Shown in pieces: positions 10,867 through 20,141 of a stretch of 64,000 nucleotides of DNA (position 1 is the first letter of the stretch; each line of letters starts with the position of its first letter). The notes below the pieces were generated by a model, which saw nothing but the letters and a program-made list of their open reading frames with translations, searched no databases and was not told the DNA's origin. The DNA is from Ectorhizobium quercum (GTDB lineage Bacteria > Pseudomonadota > Alphaproteobacteria > Rhizobiales > Rhizobiaceae). The DNA is taken from NCBI RefSeq assembly GCF_026552795.1, contig NZ_JANFPI010000004.1, forward strand, positions 124,001 through 188,000. Direction: 5' to 3'. Both the position numbers and the translations under genes were made by a program.

Positions 10867-12338
10867 CCTTTCCTCGCCTCTTCGTGCCTGCCTTGACGCT
10901 TGCCGAGCGCCGCCCCGAGCGAAGCCGCCGCCGCCTTCATCTCGTGGGTGGTAAACCCGGAAAAGCCGAGCACGAGGCCCTGATCGCGCGGTTGTCCGAG
11001 ATACATCGGCGAAAGCGGACGCAGCCCCGTCTCCGCCGCCACGGCGGTTTCGAAGGCGAGCGCCGGCGCGCTGCCGGCCTCCCGCGCGCCGAAACGGGTG
11101 AAACGCGCCACGAGGTGAAGCCCCTGCGCCGGCGGGCTGATAAGAAGGGCCTCTCCGCATTCGGCCTTCAGCGCCGCCACCAGTATGTCACGGGCCCGTT
11201 CAGCCGTGCGGCGGGCGCGTTTCAGGTGGGCGGAGAAATGGCCCTCCGAAATCAGCCGGGCGAGCGCCTGCTCGGCCAGAACCGGCGGCTGGCGGTCGCT
11301 GGTGCGGCGCAGGTCGAGCACGCGCGGCAGAAGCCGTTCCGGGACGACGGCATAGCCGGTCCTGAGGCCCGGAAAGAGCACTTTCGAGAAGGTCCCGAGA
11401 TAGACGACGGAGCCGGTGTCGTCCATGCCTTGCAGGGCGGCCAGCGGCGGCCCGGCATAGCGGAACTCGCTGTCGTAATCGTCCTCGATAATGATCGCGC
11501 CGTTCGCTTTCGCCCAGTCGATCAGCGCCAGCCGGCGGCGCATGGTCATCGTCACGCCCAGCGGAAACTGGTGCGAGGGGGTGACGTAGATGACCCGCGC
11601 CGACCTGCCTGCCGGGCCGATCAGGGCGGGATCGAGCCCCTCCTGATCGACCGGAACGGCAATCGGCCTGCCGCCGGCCCCGCGCACGGCGGCGAGCGCC
11701 GAAGGATAGCACGGATCCTCGACCAGAACGCCGTCGCCGCGCTCCAGCGTGGCGCGCAGCACCAGATCGAGCCCCTGCTGCATTCCCGAGGTGATGACGA
11801 TCTGTTCGGGCGCGCACCGCACGCCGCGTGCCGTCTGGAGATAATCGGCGACTGCCTGCCGCAGCGCGGCGCTGCCGCGCGGATCGCCGTAGCGGAAGAA
11901 GCTTTCGTGCGGGCGGGCCAGTTCATGGGCGATCAGCCGGCGGAAGATGTCGAAGGTGCGAAGGTCGGGCGTCGCGACGCCGAGCGCCAGCAGCCCCGGC
12001 GCCGGCGGCTCGATCTGCGGCAGCGTGGCGGGGCGCAGCGGCGGCGCATCGCCGAGGAGCGGAACGGCCTCGGCCACGAAGGTGCCAGCGCCCACCCTCG
12101 CCTCGGCAAACCCTTCCGCCACCAGCCGCTCATAGGCGGTGACGGCCGCCGCGCGCGACAGTTTCAGCCGCTTCATCAGGTCGCGGGTCGGCGGCAGCTT
12201 GGCGCCGGGCGGCGCCAGCCCGGTTTCGATCAGCCGCCGCAGGGCATTGTAGAGGGCCGCCGCCCGCGTTCCAGCCTCGGGCAGCACCGGCATGAGGGCA
12301 GACCAGTCGGGCAGATTGGTCTTTCGATTTGTTCTCAT
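10863..12338 (-). CDS. MocR/PdxR-type regulator (GntR winged helix fused to aminotransferase-like domain)
   Basis: A 491-residue protein with an N-terminal GntR winged-helix (ALYNALRRLIETGLAPPGAKLPPTRDLMKRLKLSRAAAVTAYERLVAEGFAE, about residues 20-75) and a fold-type I aminotransferase-like domain. That domain includes the PLP lysine region GTFSKVLFPGLRTGY and IIEDDYDSEFRY. MocR-type proteins use PLP or an amine-PLP adduct as effector and usually regulate vitamin B6 or amine-metabolism genes. It is divergent from a PNPOx-fold gene, the classical placement for PdxR-like control. The start is at MRTNRKTN, next to the shared operator. Confidence 0.9.
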   Translation of the reverse strand: MRTNRKTNLPDWSALMPVLPEAGTRAAALYNALRRLIETGLAPPGAKLPPTRDLMKRLKLSRAAAVTAYERLVAEGFAEARVGAGTFVAEAVPLLGDAPPLRPATLPQIEPPAPGLLALGVATPDLRTFDIFRRLIAHELARPHESFFRYGDPRGSAALRQAVADYLQTARGVRCAPEQIVITSGMQQGLDLVLRATLERGDGVLVEDPCYPSALAAVRGAGGRPIAVPVDQEGLDPALIGPAGRSARVIYVTPSHQFPLGVTMTMRRRLALIDWAKANGAIIIEDDYDSEFRYAGPPLAALQGMDDTGSVVYLGTFSKVLFPGLRTGYAVVPERLLPRVLDLRRTSDRQPPVLAEQALARLISEGHFSAHLKRARRTAERARDILVAALKAECGEALLISPPAQGLHLVARFTRFGAREAGSAPALAFETAVAAETGLRPLSPMYLGQPRDQGLVLGFSGFTTHEMKAAAASLGAALGKRQGRHEEARKG

Positions 12339-12360
12339 ATTGGCTCTATCCCGGTCCAAT
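12339..12360. promoter_or_regulatory. Candidate MocR-type operator in the divergent promoter
   Basis: ATTGG at 12339-12343 and CCAAT at 12356-12360 form an inverted repeat with a 12-base spacer, in the 95-bp gap between the MocR-type gene and the PNPOx-family gene. MocR dimers commonly bind spaced repeats in divergent promoters. It abuts the regulator's own start codon, which would fit autoregulation. No binding data can be inferred. Confidence 0.4.
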
Positions 12361-12433
12361 CGCGACATGCAGACATAACGCCACGATATGCGCCGCGGCA
12401 AGCGCGCGATTGAAAACCGGAAAGGACGACAGA

Positions 12434-13159
12434 ATGAGCGACGGCTCGACCACCACCGCCTATCCCGTGACGCCGAGAAACCGCGTCAGGCGCCTGCATG
12501 AGCGCGGGCGCTACGATCACGAGGCGGTTCATGCGGTTCTCGATGCGGGCATGCTCTGTCATGTCGCCTATGTGATCGACGGGCAGCCCTATTGCACGCC
12601 GACCATCCATTGGCGCGAGGGCGACAGGCTCTACTGGCACGGCTCCTCCGCCAGCCGCATGCTGCGCCATGAAAAGGCCGGCGCGCCGGTCTGCGTCACC
12701 GTTTCCCATCTCGACGGGCTGGTTCTCGCCCGTTCGGGCTTCAATCACTCGGCCAACTACCGTTCGGCCATGTGCTTCGGAACGGCGTTTATCGTGGACG
12801 ATCCCGAGGAGAAGGCGCGGGCTCTGGCCGCCGTCACCGACCGGTTCTGGCCGGGACGGGCCGCAACCCTCAGGCCCGTCGACCCGCAGGAGGCGAAGGC
12901 GACGACGGTGATCGGCATGACGATCGAGGACGCGGCGGTGAAGGCGCGCGCCAAGGGCGTCGGCGATGACGACACGCAGGACGCGGCGTTTCCGGTCTGG
13001 GCGGGCGTCATCCCGGTCGAGACCGTGATCGGCGCGCTGCGGCCGAGCCCGGTCATGCCCCCTGCCGTTCCCGTGCCGGACAGCGTGCGGCTTTATGGCG
13101 AGGGGCGGCGGCTCGACGAGGCGCTTGTGGAAACCCAGGCGCTTTATGAAAAGCGCTGA
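12434..13159 (+). CDS. Pyridoxamine 5'-phosphate oxidase-fold flavin protein
   Basis: A 241-residue split-barrel flavin-binding protein. The core HVAYVIDGQPYCTPTIHWREGDRLYWHGSSASRMLRH is typical of the PNPOx-like family in which FMN binds at the dimer interface. It is longer than and distinct from true PdxH, so pyridoxine oxidation should not be assumed. The divergent MocR-type regulator suggests it answers to PLP or an amine. A typical purine-rich site (GGACGACAGA) precedes the ATG. It converges with the carboxypeptidase gene, 21 bp between stops. Confidence 0.85.
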   Translation: MSDGSTTTAYPVTPRNRVRRLHERGRYDHEAVHAVLDAGMLCHVAYVIDGQPYCTPTIHWREGDRLYWHGSSASRMLRHEKAGAPVCVTVSHLDGLVLARSGFNHSANYRSAMCFGTAFIVDDPEEKARALAAVTDRFWPGRAATLRPVDPQEAKATTVIGMTIEDAAVKARAKGVGDDDTQDAAFPVWAGVIPVETVIGALRPSPVMPPAVPVPDSVRLYGEGRRLDEALVETQALYEKR

Positions 13160-13180
13160 GGTCCGCCTTGCCTGCGGTTT

Positions 13181-14452
13181 CTAGCCTTCCGACGCCCAGC
13201 AGTTGAAGCCGTGCTTCTTCAGCGCGCCGCAGGCCTGCCATGCGCTGTCCTTGCCGGAGAAGCCCGCAAAGCGGGCGCGGTAGACCGTCTGCCCGCCGGT
13301 CCGGTATTCCACGACCAGCGGCGCGGCGTCACGCAGGGGGCCCGGCACACGGGAGCGGGCGCGCTCCAGAATGCTCAGCGCATCGTCGCGGCCCGGCGTA
13401 GCGGCGATCTGGATCGTCCAGCCGCCGGCGGCCTCCTGGAAGGTTTCGGACTGGTCCGCCGCCTGCGCGAGGGCGGCGACTTCGGCCTGCGCGCCGCGCG
13501 GTTCGGGCACGGGCAGCATGCCGAGGCTTGCCGATTGCACCGTCTGTTCGGCGCGCAGCGTCGGCACCGGCGCCTGGCGGATTTCCGGGGCGATGGAACT
13601 GGTCACGACCGGGCTGACGCCCCGCTTGGCGACGAGGCCGCCGCCGCCGCGGGTGGATGCCTTCGGCATGTAGCGGGCGATCAGGTCGCGCATGTGGGCG
13701 TCGCGGCTGGCCGCCGTGTTGCCGCCCATGACGACGGCGACGATCGAGCGGTTGCCGCTGCGCGCCGAGGTCACGAGATTGAAGCCCGATGCGTTGATGT
13801 AGCCGGTCTTGATGCCGTCGACCCCCTTGACCTGTTGCAGCAGCCGGTTGTGGTTGCCGAACACCTGCTTGCCGAAGCTGAAGCTGCGGGTCTGGAAGAT
13901 CGCGTAGCGCTGGGGGAAATGCTCGCGCAGGGCGATGCCGAGGATCGCCATGTCGCGGGCGGTCGTCACCTGCCGCGGATTGGGCAACCCGTGCGCGTTG
14001 CGGAACGTGGTGTTGCGCATGCCGAGCGCGCGGGCCTTTTCGGTGGCCATGCGGGCGAATCCGGCTTCGGAGCCGCCGAGATGCTCGCCGAGCGCCGTCG
14101 CCGCGTCGTTGGCCGATTTCGTCACCAGCGCCAGCATCGCGTCGCGCACGGTGATCGTCGAGCCGGCCTTCAGGCCGATCTTCGACGGCGGCTCGGCGGC
14201 GGCGCGGCGCGAGACGGCGATGCGCGTCGTTTCGCGCATGCGTCCGGCATCGAGCGCCTCGAAGGCCAGGTAGAGCGTCATCATCTTGGTCAGGGATGCG
14301 GGATAACGCCGGGCATCGGCATTCTCGGCGTAAAGCACCTTGCCGGTCCGGGCATCAATGACGAAGCCGGCATAGCGTGGATTGGCCGCGGCGGTTCCGG
14401 CAATGCCGAGAACGAGCGCCAGCGCCACGAGGAGTCGGGTGAGAAACGTCAT
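13181..14452 (-). CDS. Penicillin-binding D-alanyl-D-alanine carboxypeptidase with C-terminal SPOR domain
   Basis: A secreted or membrane-associated peptidoglycan carboxypeptidase of 423 residues. Residues 1-23 are a signal peptide (LLVALALVLGIAGTAAA). The active-site triad is Ser53-x-x-Lys56 (SLTK), Ser114-Ala-Asn116 and KTG near residue 220. The last 80 or so residues (GWTIQIAATPGRDDALSILERA...) form a SPOR domain, which binds denuded septal glycan, so the enzyme is probably recruited to the division site. This SPOR-tailed form is common in Rhizobiales. The start is the ATG directly before the signal peptide, although its ribosome binding site is weak. CtrA-like sites lie upstream. Confidence 0.92.
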   Translation of the reverse strand: MTFLTRLLVALALVLGIAGTAAANPRYAGFVIDARTGKVLYAENADARRYPASLTKMMTLYLAFEALDAGRMRETTRIAVSRRAAAEPPSKIGLKAGSTITVRDAMLALVTKSANDAATALGEHLGGSEAGFARMATEKARALGMRNTTFRNAHGLPNPRQVTTARDMAILGIALREHFPQRYAIFQTRSFSFGKQVFGNHNRLLQQVKGVDGIKTGYINASGFNLVTSARSGNRSIVAVVMGGNTAASRDAHMRDLIARYMPKASTRGGGGLVAKRGVSPVVTSSIAPEIRQAPVPTLRAEQTVQSASLGMLPVPEPRGAQAEVAALAQAADQSETFQEAAGGWTIQIAATPGRDDALSILERARSRVPGPLRDAAPLVVEYRTGGQTVYRARFAGFSGKDSAWQACGALKKHGFNCWASEG

Positions 14453-14541
14453 CTTCAAAGCGAGCGTCCAGGTCTGGTTTGTGTGAATGCGGCGCCCGGC
14501 GCCGGCATGGCAGTCGTCGTCACGCGGCCCGGTCAAAGATA

Positions 14542-14591
14542 TTAACGAGCCGTTAAGACAGGCTATGCGCCAAGCGTTACCGCTTCCTTAA
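14542..14591. promoter_or_regulatory. CtrA-like box (TTAA-N7-TTAA) plus a near match, in the carboxypeptidase/cysQ gap
   Basis: TTAACGAGCCGTTAA at 14542-14556 is an exact TTAA-N7-TTAA full site for the cell-cycle regulator CtrA. A second element at 14577-14591, TTAC-N7-TTAA, has one mismatch. They lie about 90-140 bp upstream of the carboxypeptidase start and 160-210 bp upstream of cysQ. The 300-bp gap (14453-14752) holds no other feature that I can support. Confidence 0.45.
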
Positions 14592-14752
14592 CGCAACCGT
14601 CTTTTGCCGTCCCGAAGCACTGAAGGTTCGATCACAAGAACGCGACCTGCGCCATCCTGAGGCACTTTGTGTCGGAAGCGTGGCGGTGCCCCGGGAAAAC
14701 GGGCGATCGTGAATGGACAGACGCGGCGCGATGGGCCTAAACCAAAGAACGG

Positions 14753-15541
<789 letters not shown>

Positions 15542-15554
15542 AGCGTCCCGTTAG

Positions 15555-15652
15555 AGCATTTCATCTTTTCGCTGAAATGCTGAAATTCTCCAACTCTTTG
15601 TTTTTACGCGATTCCGAACGAAAAACCGCTTCACACTTTTCCTGGAATTGCC
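15555..15652. repeat. Rhizobial intergenic repeat, copy A (core 15607-15652 with flanking hairpin)
   Basis: The 46-bp core at 15607-15652 is the reverse complement of the core at 38931-38976, with only two differences (GGCAATTCCAGGAAAAGTGT when read on the minus strand). On its distal side is a hairpin, AGCATTTCA at 15555-15563 pairing with TGAAATGCT at 15573-15581, which could also terminate cysQ. The repeat ends one base before the stop codon of the polysaccharide deacetylase gene. Confidence 0.85.
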
Positions 15653-16705
15653 CTAGGCGAGAAGCTTGAACGGCACGCCGGACAGCAGGGCGCGGACATA
15701 GCGGCGCTTCTGGTAATAGCCGTTGAGCGAGACGCGCGGCAGGCGGGTGGTGGCGTTCAGCAGGCCCGGATGCAGCACGCCCGGCCGCGTCGTCACGCCG
15801 ACCTCGATGCCGGCACCGGCGACGGCCCGTTCCGCGGCGGCGCAGAAGGCCGACGCCCAGCCATAGGGATAGGAAAAGGATCGCGGGCGGACGCCGACAT
15901 AGGATTCGATCCTGTCGAGCGAGGTCTCGACCTCGAAACGCTGGCGCGCCTCGTCGAGACGGCAGAGGTTGGCATGCGTCATCGTATGGCCGCCGAAATG
16001 GACGAGTGCATCTTCCGCTGCGTGATCGGCCAGTTCGGCGGCGGTCATGGTCAGGTCGTCGACGATGGCGAGCGGATCGACGCCGTAGGCGGCGGCCGCC
16101 GCGTCGATGCGGGCGACGGCCTCGTCCTCGTCGACGGCGCGGATGAAGCGGGCGAAGCGCTCGAAGACGGCGCTCTTCTCGGAAAGGCTGCGGCTGGCGA
16201 CCCATTCCTCGCCGCTGCCGAAATCGAAGCGGAAGCTGTCGCGGCCGGCCGCCAGCGCCTCGGCGGTTTCCCACCACATGGAGCGGCTGCGCTCGACGAA
16301 GCCGGGTGTGATGAAGATCGTGTAGGGAACGCCGTAGCGCCTGAAGACCGGCGCGGCGAATTCGCGATTGTTGCGATAGCCGTCGTCCAGCGTGAAGGCG
16401 ACGAAGTTGCGTGCGTCCTGCGGATCGGCGAGCAGGGCCGGCAGGTCGTGCAGGTGAACGGGTGTGAGGCCGGCGGCGAGACTTTCCTCGATGGCCTCGG
16501 CCAGAAAGTCCGGCGTGACGGCAAGATAGGCGTTCGGCGCGTAGGCCCTGCCCGCCTCGGGCCGGACGTGGTGCAGCGTCCAGATCACGCCGCGTCCGCC
16601 GGCTTTCGGAAACAGCGCCCTCACCGGGCGCAGGGCGGTGATTTCGAGCCCTGCCCGGATCAACGGATATTTAAGCCGGGATTTCACATTGGGCCAGAAA
16701 GACAT
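15653..16705 (-). CDS. Polysaccharide deacetylase (NodB-homology, CE4)
   Basis: A 350-residue protein with the CE4 metal motif in FTLDDGYRNN (paired Asp) and HFGGHTMTHANL (metal-binding histidines), plus SFSYPYGWASAFC as the later motif. The N-terminus has no clear signal peptide but a basic, partly hydrophobic segment (KSRLKYPLIRAGLEI). It deacetylates N-acetylated glycans, possibly surface polysaccharide; the actual substrate is unknown. No glycan genes flank it, so it is monocistronic. The 95-bp gap to the next gene downstream has no visible element. Confidence 0.88.
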   Translation of the reverse strand: MSFWPNVKSRLKYPLIRAGLEITALRPVRALFPKAGGRGVIWTLHHVRPEAGRAYAPNAYLAVTPDFLAEAIEESLAAGLTPVHLHDLPALLADPQDARNFVAFTLDDGYRNNREFAAPVFRRYGVPYTIFITPGFVERSRSMWWETAEALAAGRDSFRFDFGSGEEWVASRSLSEKSAVFERFARFIRAVDEDEAVARIDAAAAAYGVDPLAIVDDLTMTAAELADHAAEDALVHFGGHTMTHANLCRLDEARQRFEVETSLDRIESYVGVRPRSFSYPYGWASAFCAAAERAVAGAGIEVGVTTRPGVLHPGLLNATTRLPRVSLNGYYQKRRYVRALLSGVPFKLLA

Positions 16706-16800
16706 GCACGGGTGCCCGCACGAACCTGAAAACGATCCCCCGGTCGTACAGCGAGAGTCTTAACGGACCACAAACAACGGGTTGTCCTGGCGGGCGCTAT

Positions 16801-17538
16801 TCACTCACCGGGCGCAAGAAGCATGTCGAGAATGGCCGTGTCGTCCTCGTCCGACATGATGTCCGGGTAGGAGGCCATGACGAAGCGCAGGACGGCGGCG
16901 ATGCCGTCGATATGCACCTTCATCAGCCTGACGGCCTCCGCCTCGTCATGGGCGGCGATCGCCTTCTGGATCGCGGCGTGTTCCTCGACCACCTCGTCGA
17001 AGAAACCTTCCTTCGGGTAGGCGCGCCGGCGCAGCCGGTCGAGCTGGCCGGTCGAGGCATGGATCGTCTGCCAGATATTCGGGAAGCCGGCGACGGTGCA
17101 GATCAGCCGGTGGAACTCATTGTCGATGGCGAAGGCATCGTCCGCGTCGGCGCGCTTGGCGGCTTCCTGCTGGCGGAACATCAACAGGTCAAAATCGCGC
17201 TGCCGGTCCGGCTGGAAATTGCGGGCGGCAAGGCGCACCATCCGCATTTCCAGCGCATCGCGCACGATCTGCCCCTCGATGACGTCGCGCACGGAGATCT
17301 TGTTGACGAAGGTGCCGCCGCTCGGAATGACGTTGACCAGCCCTTCCTGCGCCAGCCTGAGAACGGCCTCGCGCATCGGCGTGCGGGAAATGCCGAGCTG
17401 TGCGCAGATTTCCCTCTCGTGCAGGGCGGCCCCGGGCGGCAGCTTCATGGTGATGATCGCGTCACGAAGCTCGTTATAGGCCTTCACGGCCTTCGGCTGG
17501 CCGTCACCCGCTTCCATCGGCCGGAATTCGAAGTGCAT
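16801..17538 (-). CDS. GntR-family regulator, FCD subfamily
   Basis: A 245-residue regulator. It has a winged helix at the N-terminus (AYNELRDAIITMKLPPGAALHEREICAQLGISRTPMREAVLRLAQEGLV) and an all-helical FCD ligand domain in which the metal-binding residues Asp and His can be seen (FAIDNEFHRLICTVAG ... EEHAAIQKAIAAHD...MKVHIDGI). The start at MHFEFRP is preceded by GGAAAGGA. It is the last gene of a nine-gene co-oriented series running from 28300 leftward, so it likely controls the import and catabolic genes upstream. The effector is unknown. Confidence 0.88.
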   Translation of the reverse strand: MHFEFRPMEAGDGQPKAVKAYNELRDAIITMKLPPGAALHEREICAQLGISRTPMREAVLRLAQEGLVNVIPSGGTFVNKISVRDVIEGQIVRDALEMRMVRLAARNFQPDRQRDFDLLMFRQQEAAKRADADDAFAIDNEFHRLICTVAGFPNIWQTIHASTGQLDRLRRRAYPKEGFFDEVVEEHAAIQKAIAAHDEAEAVRLMKVHIDGIAAVLRFVMASYPDIMSDEDDTAILDMLLAPGE

Positions 17539-17585
17539 GCGGTCCTTTCCATGTCTCCTGGGCCGGGTTAGCGCGTCCGCCACGC

Positions 17586-18920
17586 TCAGGCAAGCTCCAT
17601 CAGTACAGCCTCAAGCGATTCGAGGAAAATATCGGCATGCTCGCGCCGGAACGGCAGGGGCGGACGGATCTTCAGCACATGCCCGTGAGGGCTGGCTGCG
17701 GAAATCAGCACGCGCCTGCGTCTCAGCCCGTTCACCACCTTCAATGACAGCGCGCCGTCCGGCTCGCCGCTTTCCCGGTCCCTGACGAATTCGAGGCCGA
17801 GAAAGAGGCCCGCGCCGCGCGCCGCGCCGACACAGGCGAAGCGCTCCTGGAGCCGCTTCATTCCCTCCAGCATATGATGGCCCGTCGCGGCGGCGTTTTC
17901 CATCAGATTTTCGTCGCGGATCACGTCGAGCACGGCGGAGGCCGCGGCGATGGAAACGTGATTGGCGCCGAACGTGTTGAAATAGCGGATGTCGCGGCCG
18001 AATTTCTCCTGCACCTCGGCCTTCATCACGGTGGCGGCGATGGGAATGCCGTTGCCCATCGGCTTGCCCATCACGGCGATGTCCGGCACGATGCCGTGGC
18101 GCTCAAAGCCCCACATGTGCGAGCCGGTGCGCCCGAAGCCCGGCTGCACCTCGTCGGCGATGTAGAGCGCGCCGTGCGCGTGCATCACCTCAACGGTCTT
18201 TTGCAGGAAGCCGGCGGGATCGGGAAAGATGCCGTCGGTGGAGAAGATGCTGTCGGCGATGAAGGCCGCCGGCCTGATACCGTGGCGCAGCATGAAGGCG
18301 ATCGCCTTCTCCACCTCCTCGGCCAGAACATCGCCCACGTCGCGGCCGTTCGCCCTGGCCGGGTCGGGCGCGGGCACGGTGAAGACATGGGCTCCGAGCG
18401 GCACGTTGGGGCCGAGCGACGGCGAGATTTCGGCGGCCGCGGCCGTCACGCCGTGATAGGCGTTCTCGGTGATGATGATGCCCGTGCCGCCTGTGTGATA
18501 GCGGGCGATCCTCAGCGCCAGGTCGACGGCCTCCGATCCGGTGCAGGTGAACATCACCCGGTCGATTTGCTCAGGGAAGGTCGCGAGCAGCCGCTCGGCG
18601 TAGTCGAGGATGGTGTCGTCGAGATAGCGCGTGTGCGTGTTGAGGATCGCCGCCTGCTTCGCGACCGCTGCGACGACATGGGGATGGCAATGGCCGACCG
18701 AGGGCACGTTGTTGTAGACGTCGAGATAGGCTTCCCCCTCAGCGTCGTAGAGCCAGACCCCCTCGCCGCGCACCGGATGCACCGGCTCCTCGTAGAACAG
18801 GCGGTAGGAGGGGCCGAGCAGCGCCTGTCGGCGCTCGATCAGGCGGCGCTCGCCTTCGGGCAGGCTTGCGAGCCGTGCCGGGTCGAAGCCGTTGATCATG
18901 ACGGGGGCGGGTTTGGACAT
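17586..18920 (-). CDS. Class III PLP enzyme, probable amino-alcohol phosphate phospho-lyase (AGXT2L-like)
   Basis: A 444-residue fold-type I class III aminotransferase homologue. Motifs include NVPSVGHCHPHVVAAV, FTCTGSEAVDLALRIAR, ADEVQPGFGRTG and the PLP lysine in VMGKPMGNGIP. The N-terminal YDAEGEAYLDVYNNVPSVGH and late NTFGANHVSIAAASAVLDVI pattern resembles ethanolamine-phosphate and 5-phosphohydroxy-L-lysine phospho-lyases more than ordinary transaminases. The adjacent upstream gene is a kinase of the APH/hydroxylysine-kinase type, which would make the phosphorylated substrate; this pairing is the main support. A plain omega-transaminase role remains possible. Confidence 0.75.
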   Translation of the reverse strand: MSKPAPVMINGFDPARLASLPEGERRLIERRQALLGPSYRLFYEEPVHPVRGEGVWLYDAEGEAYLDVYNNVPSVGHCHPHVVAAVAKQAAILNTHTRYLDDTILDYAERLLATFPEQIDRVMFTCTGSEAVDLALRIARYHTGGTGIIITENAYHGVTAAAAEISPSLGPNVPLGAHVFTVPAPDPARANGRDVGDVLAEEVEKAIAFMLRHGIRPAAFIADSIFSTDGIFPDPAGFLQKTVEVMHAHGALYIADEVQPGFGRTGSHMWGFERHGIVPDIAVMGKPMGNGIPIAATVMKAEVQEKFGRDIRYFNTFGANHVSIAAASAVLDVIRDENLMENAAATGHHMLEGMKRLQERFACVGAARGAGLFLGLEFVRDRESGEPDGALSLKVVNGLRRRRVLISAASPHGHVLKIRPPLPFRREHADIFLESLEAVLMELA

Positions 18921-18941
18921 GACGGTTCCTTCTCGGACGGC

Positions 18942-20000
18942 TTACTTGAAGACGGATTGCAGGCGGCGGGCGGCCTGCGCCGCGCCGATGGCGTCGAGGC
19001 GGGCGAACTGCCGCTCGACCGTCGGGCTGTTGCGGGTCAGGAACGGACGCTGGTCGGGGAAAAGACCGCACCGCCATTCCGGGATGACGAGACGCATGGC
19101 AAGGCGCGTGACGATGGCCGGGTAGAGCAGGTCGAGCTCGGCCGCGCCCAGCGTCCTGAGAGAGGCGTAGCCTTCGAGGAAGTCGCAGGCGGCGGCAACC
19201 GGGTCCTCTTCCTCGCCCATCTGGTAGGCCGCGCCGACGGCGACGTCGAACAGCAGCGGGGCATGCACCATGTCGCCGAAATCGATGATGCCGCTGATCC
19301 TGTCCGGGTCGTCCGGATCGACGAGGATGTTCTCCATGTTGAAATCGTTGTGGACGACCTGGGCCGGAAGGCCCGCCATCGCCGGCACGATCCGCGCGTC
19401 GAAATCGTCGACCGCCTTTTCGAGCCGCGCGCGGATCGGCCGGTCGCCGAAGGCCGGCAGCAGGTCGCGCAGGCCGCTTGCATGCTTCATGTCCCAGGTG
19501 ATGCGGTGATGCGCCGCCTCGTGGGTGAAATCCGCCAGCGCGTTCTGCATGCGCGCCAGCCAGACGCCGACGGCGCGGCGTTGCGTCCGGGAATGCGGCG
19601 CGCTCTTCTGCGCCCTGCCCGGCACGAACGTCACCATGCGCACGCTACGCTCCTGCCCTCCCGCATCCACCATGCGGAAATCCGCCTCGCCGTCCAGCGT
19701 GCGGATGATGCGCTGCACCGGAATGTCCGGGTCGCGCGCCGCGACATGGATGAGCGCCTGGCTGTGCATGGCGGTCACGGCCCGGCTTTCGGCGGGATTG
19801 AGGATTTTCAGGAGGTATTCCGTGCCGTCGGCCAGCGACAGGCGATAGTTGGAATCCTTCTCGCCCCACAGCCATTCGGCCCGGCCGTCGAGGCCGTACC
19901 GGTCGCGGGCGATGGCCTGCGCCTCCTCCGCACTGACGATGACGGCTTCCGTCTTCAGTTCCGCGCCCACCGTGGGCGATTTCACGGCCGTTGCCGTCAT
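18942..20000 (-). CDS. APH-family phosphotransferase, hydroxylysine-kinase-like
   Basis: A 352-residue protein-kinase-like small-molecule kinase. The catalytic loop is HNDFNMENILVD (catalytic Asp and Asn) and the metal-binding motif is GIIDFGDMVHAP. The N-terminal ATP-binding part includes EYLLKILNP. It is 21 bp upstream of the phospho-lyase-like gene in the same direction. In animals hydroxylysine kinase and its phospho-lyase form the same pair, and, from memory, rhizobia also carry a large fused protein with both domains. The alternatives are ethanolamine or aminopropanol kinase, or homoserine-kinase-like. Aminoglycoside resistance is unlikely given context. Confidence 0.75.
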   Translation of the reverse strand: MTATAVKSPTVGAELKTEAVIVSAEEAQAIARDRYGLDGRAEWLWGEKDSNYRLSLADGTEYLLKILNPAESRAVTAMHSQALIHVAARDPDIPVQRIIRTLDGEADFRMVDAGGQERSVRMVTFVPGRAQKSAPHSRTQRRAVGVWLARMQNALADFTHEAAHHRITWDMKHASGLRDLLPAFGDRPIRARLEKAVDDFDARIVPAMAGLPAQVVHNDFNMENILVDPDDPDRISGIIDFGDMVHAPLLFDVAVGAAYQMGEEEDPVAAACDFLEGYASLRTLGAAELDLLYPAIVTRLAMRLVIPEWRCGLFPDQRPFLTRNSPTVERQFARLDAIGAAQAARRLQSVFK

Positions 20001-20040
20001 GGTGTTTCCTTTGTCTTTTCTGCTTTGTCTCGCCCTTCCC

Positions 20041-20085
20041 TCTCCTCCGTCATGCCCGGGCTCGACCCGGGCATGACGGAGGAGA
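20041..20085. repeat. Perfect palindromic intergenic element
   Basis: There are two 20-bp perfect arms (20041-20060 and 20066-20085, inner part CCGTCATGCCCGGG / CCCGGGCATGACGG) around a five-base loop, just upstream of the kinase gene. It is the GTCATCC/GGGCTTGACCCG type of repeat found throughout Alphaproteobacteria. As RNA it would fold into a very stable hairpin inside the operon transcript. Confidence 0.85.
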
Positions 20086-20141
20086 GGCGGTCCGCCGGAT
20101 TCACCTTCCCGGCGGACCGGGAAGGGCTTGCATCGAAGGCC

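Noticed and set aside
17586..18920. Annotation as ornithine or acetylornithine aminotransferase (arginine biosynthesis)
   Set aside because: The neighbours are a kinase and an importer, and the motif pattern is nearer the phospho-lyase group; no arg genes are nearby.
18942..20000. Aminoglycoside resistance gene
   Set aside because: Only the generic APH kinase fold is shared. Operon context points to catabolism, and no mobile element is near.
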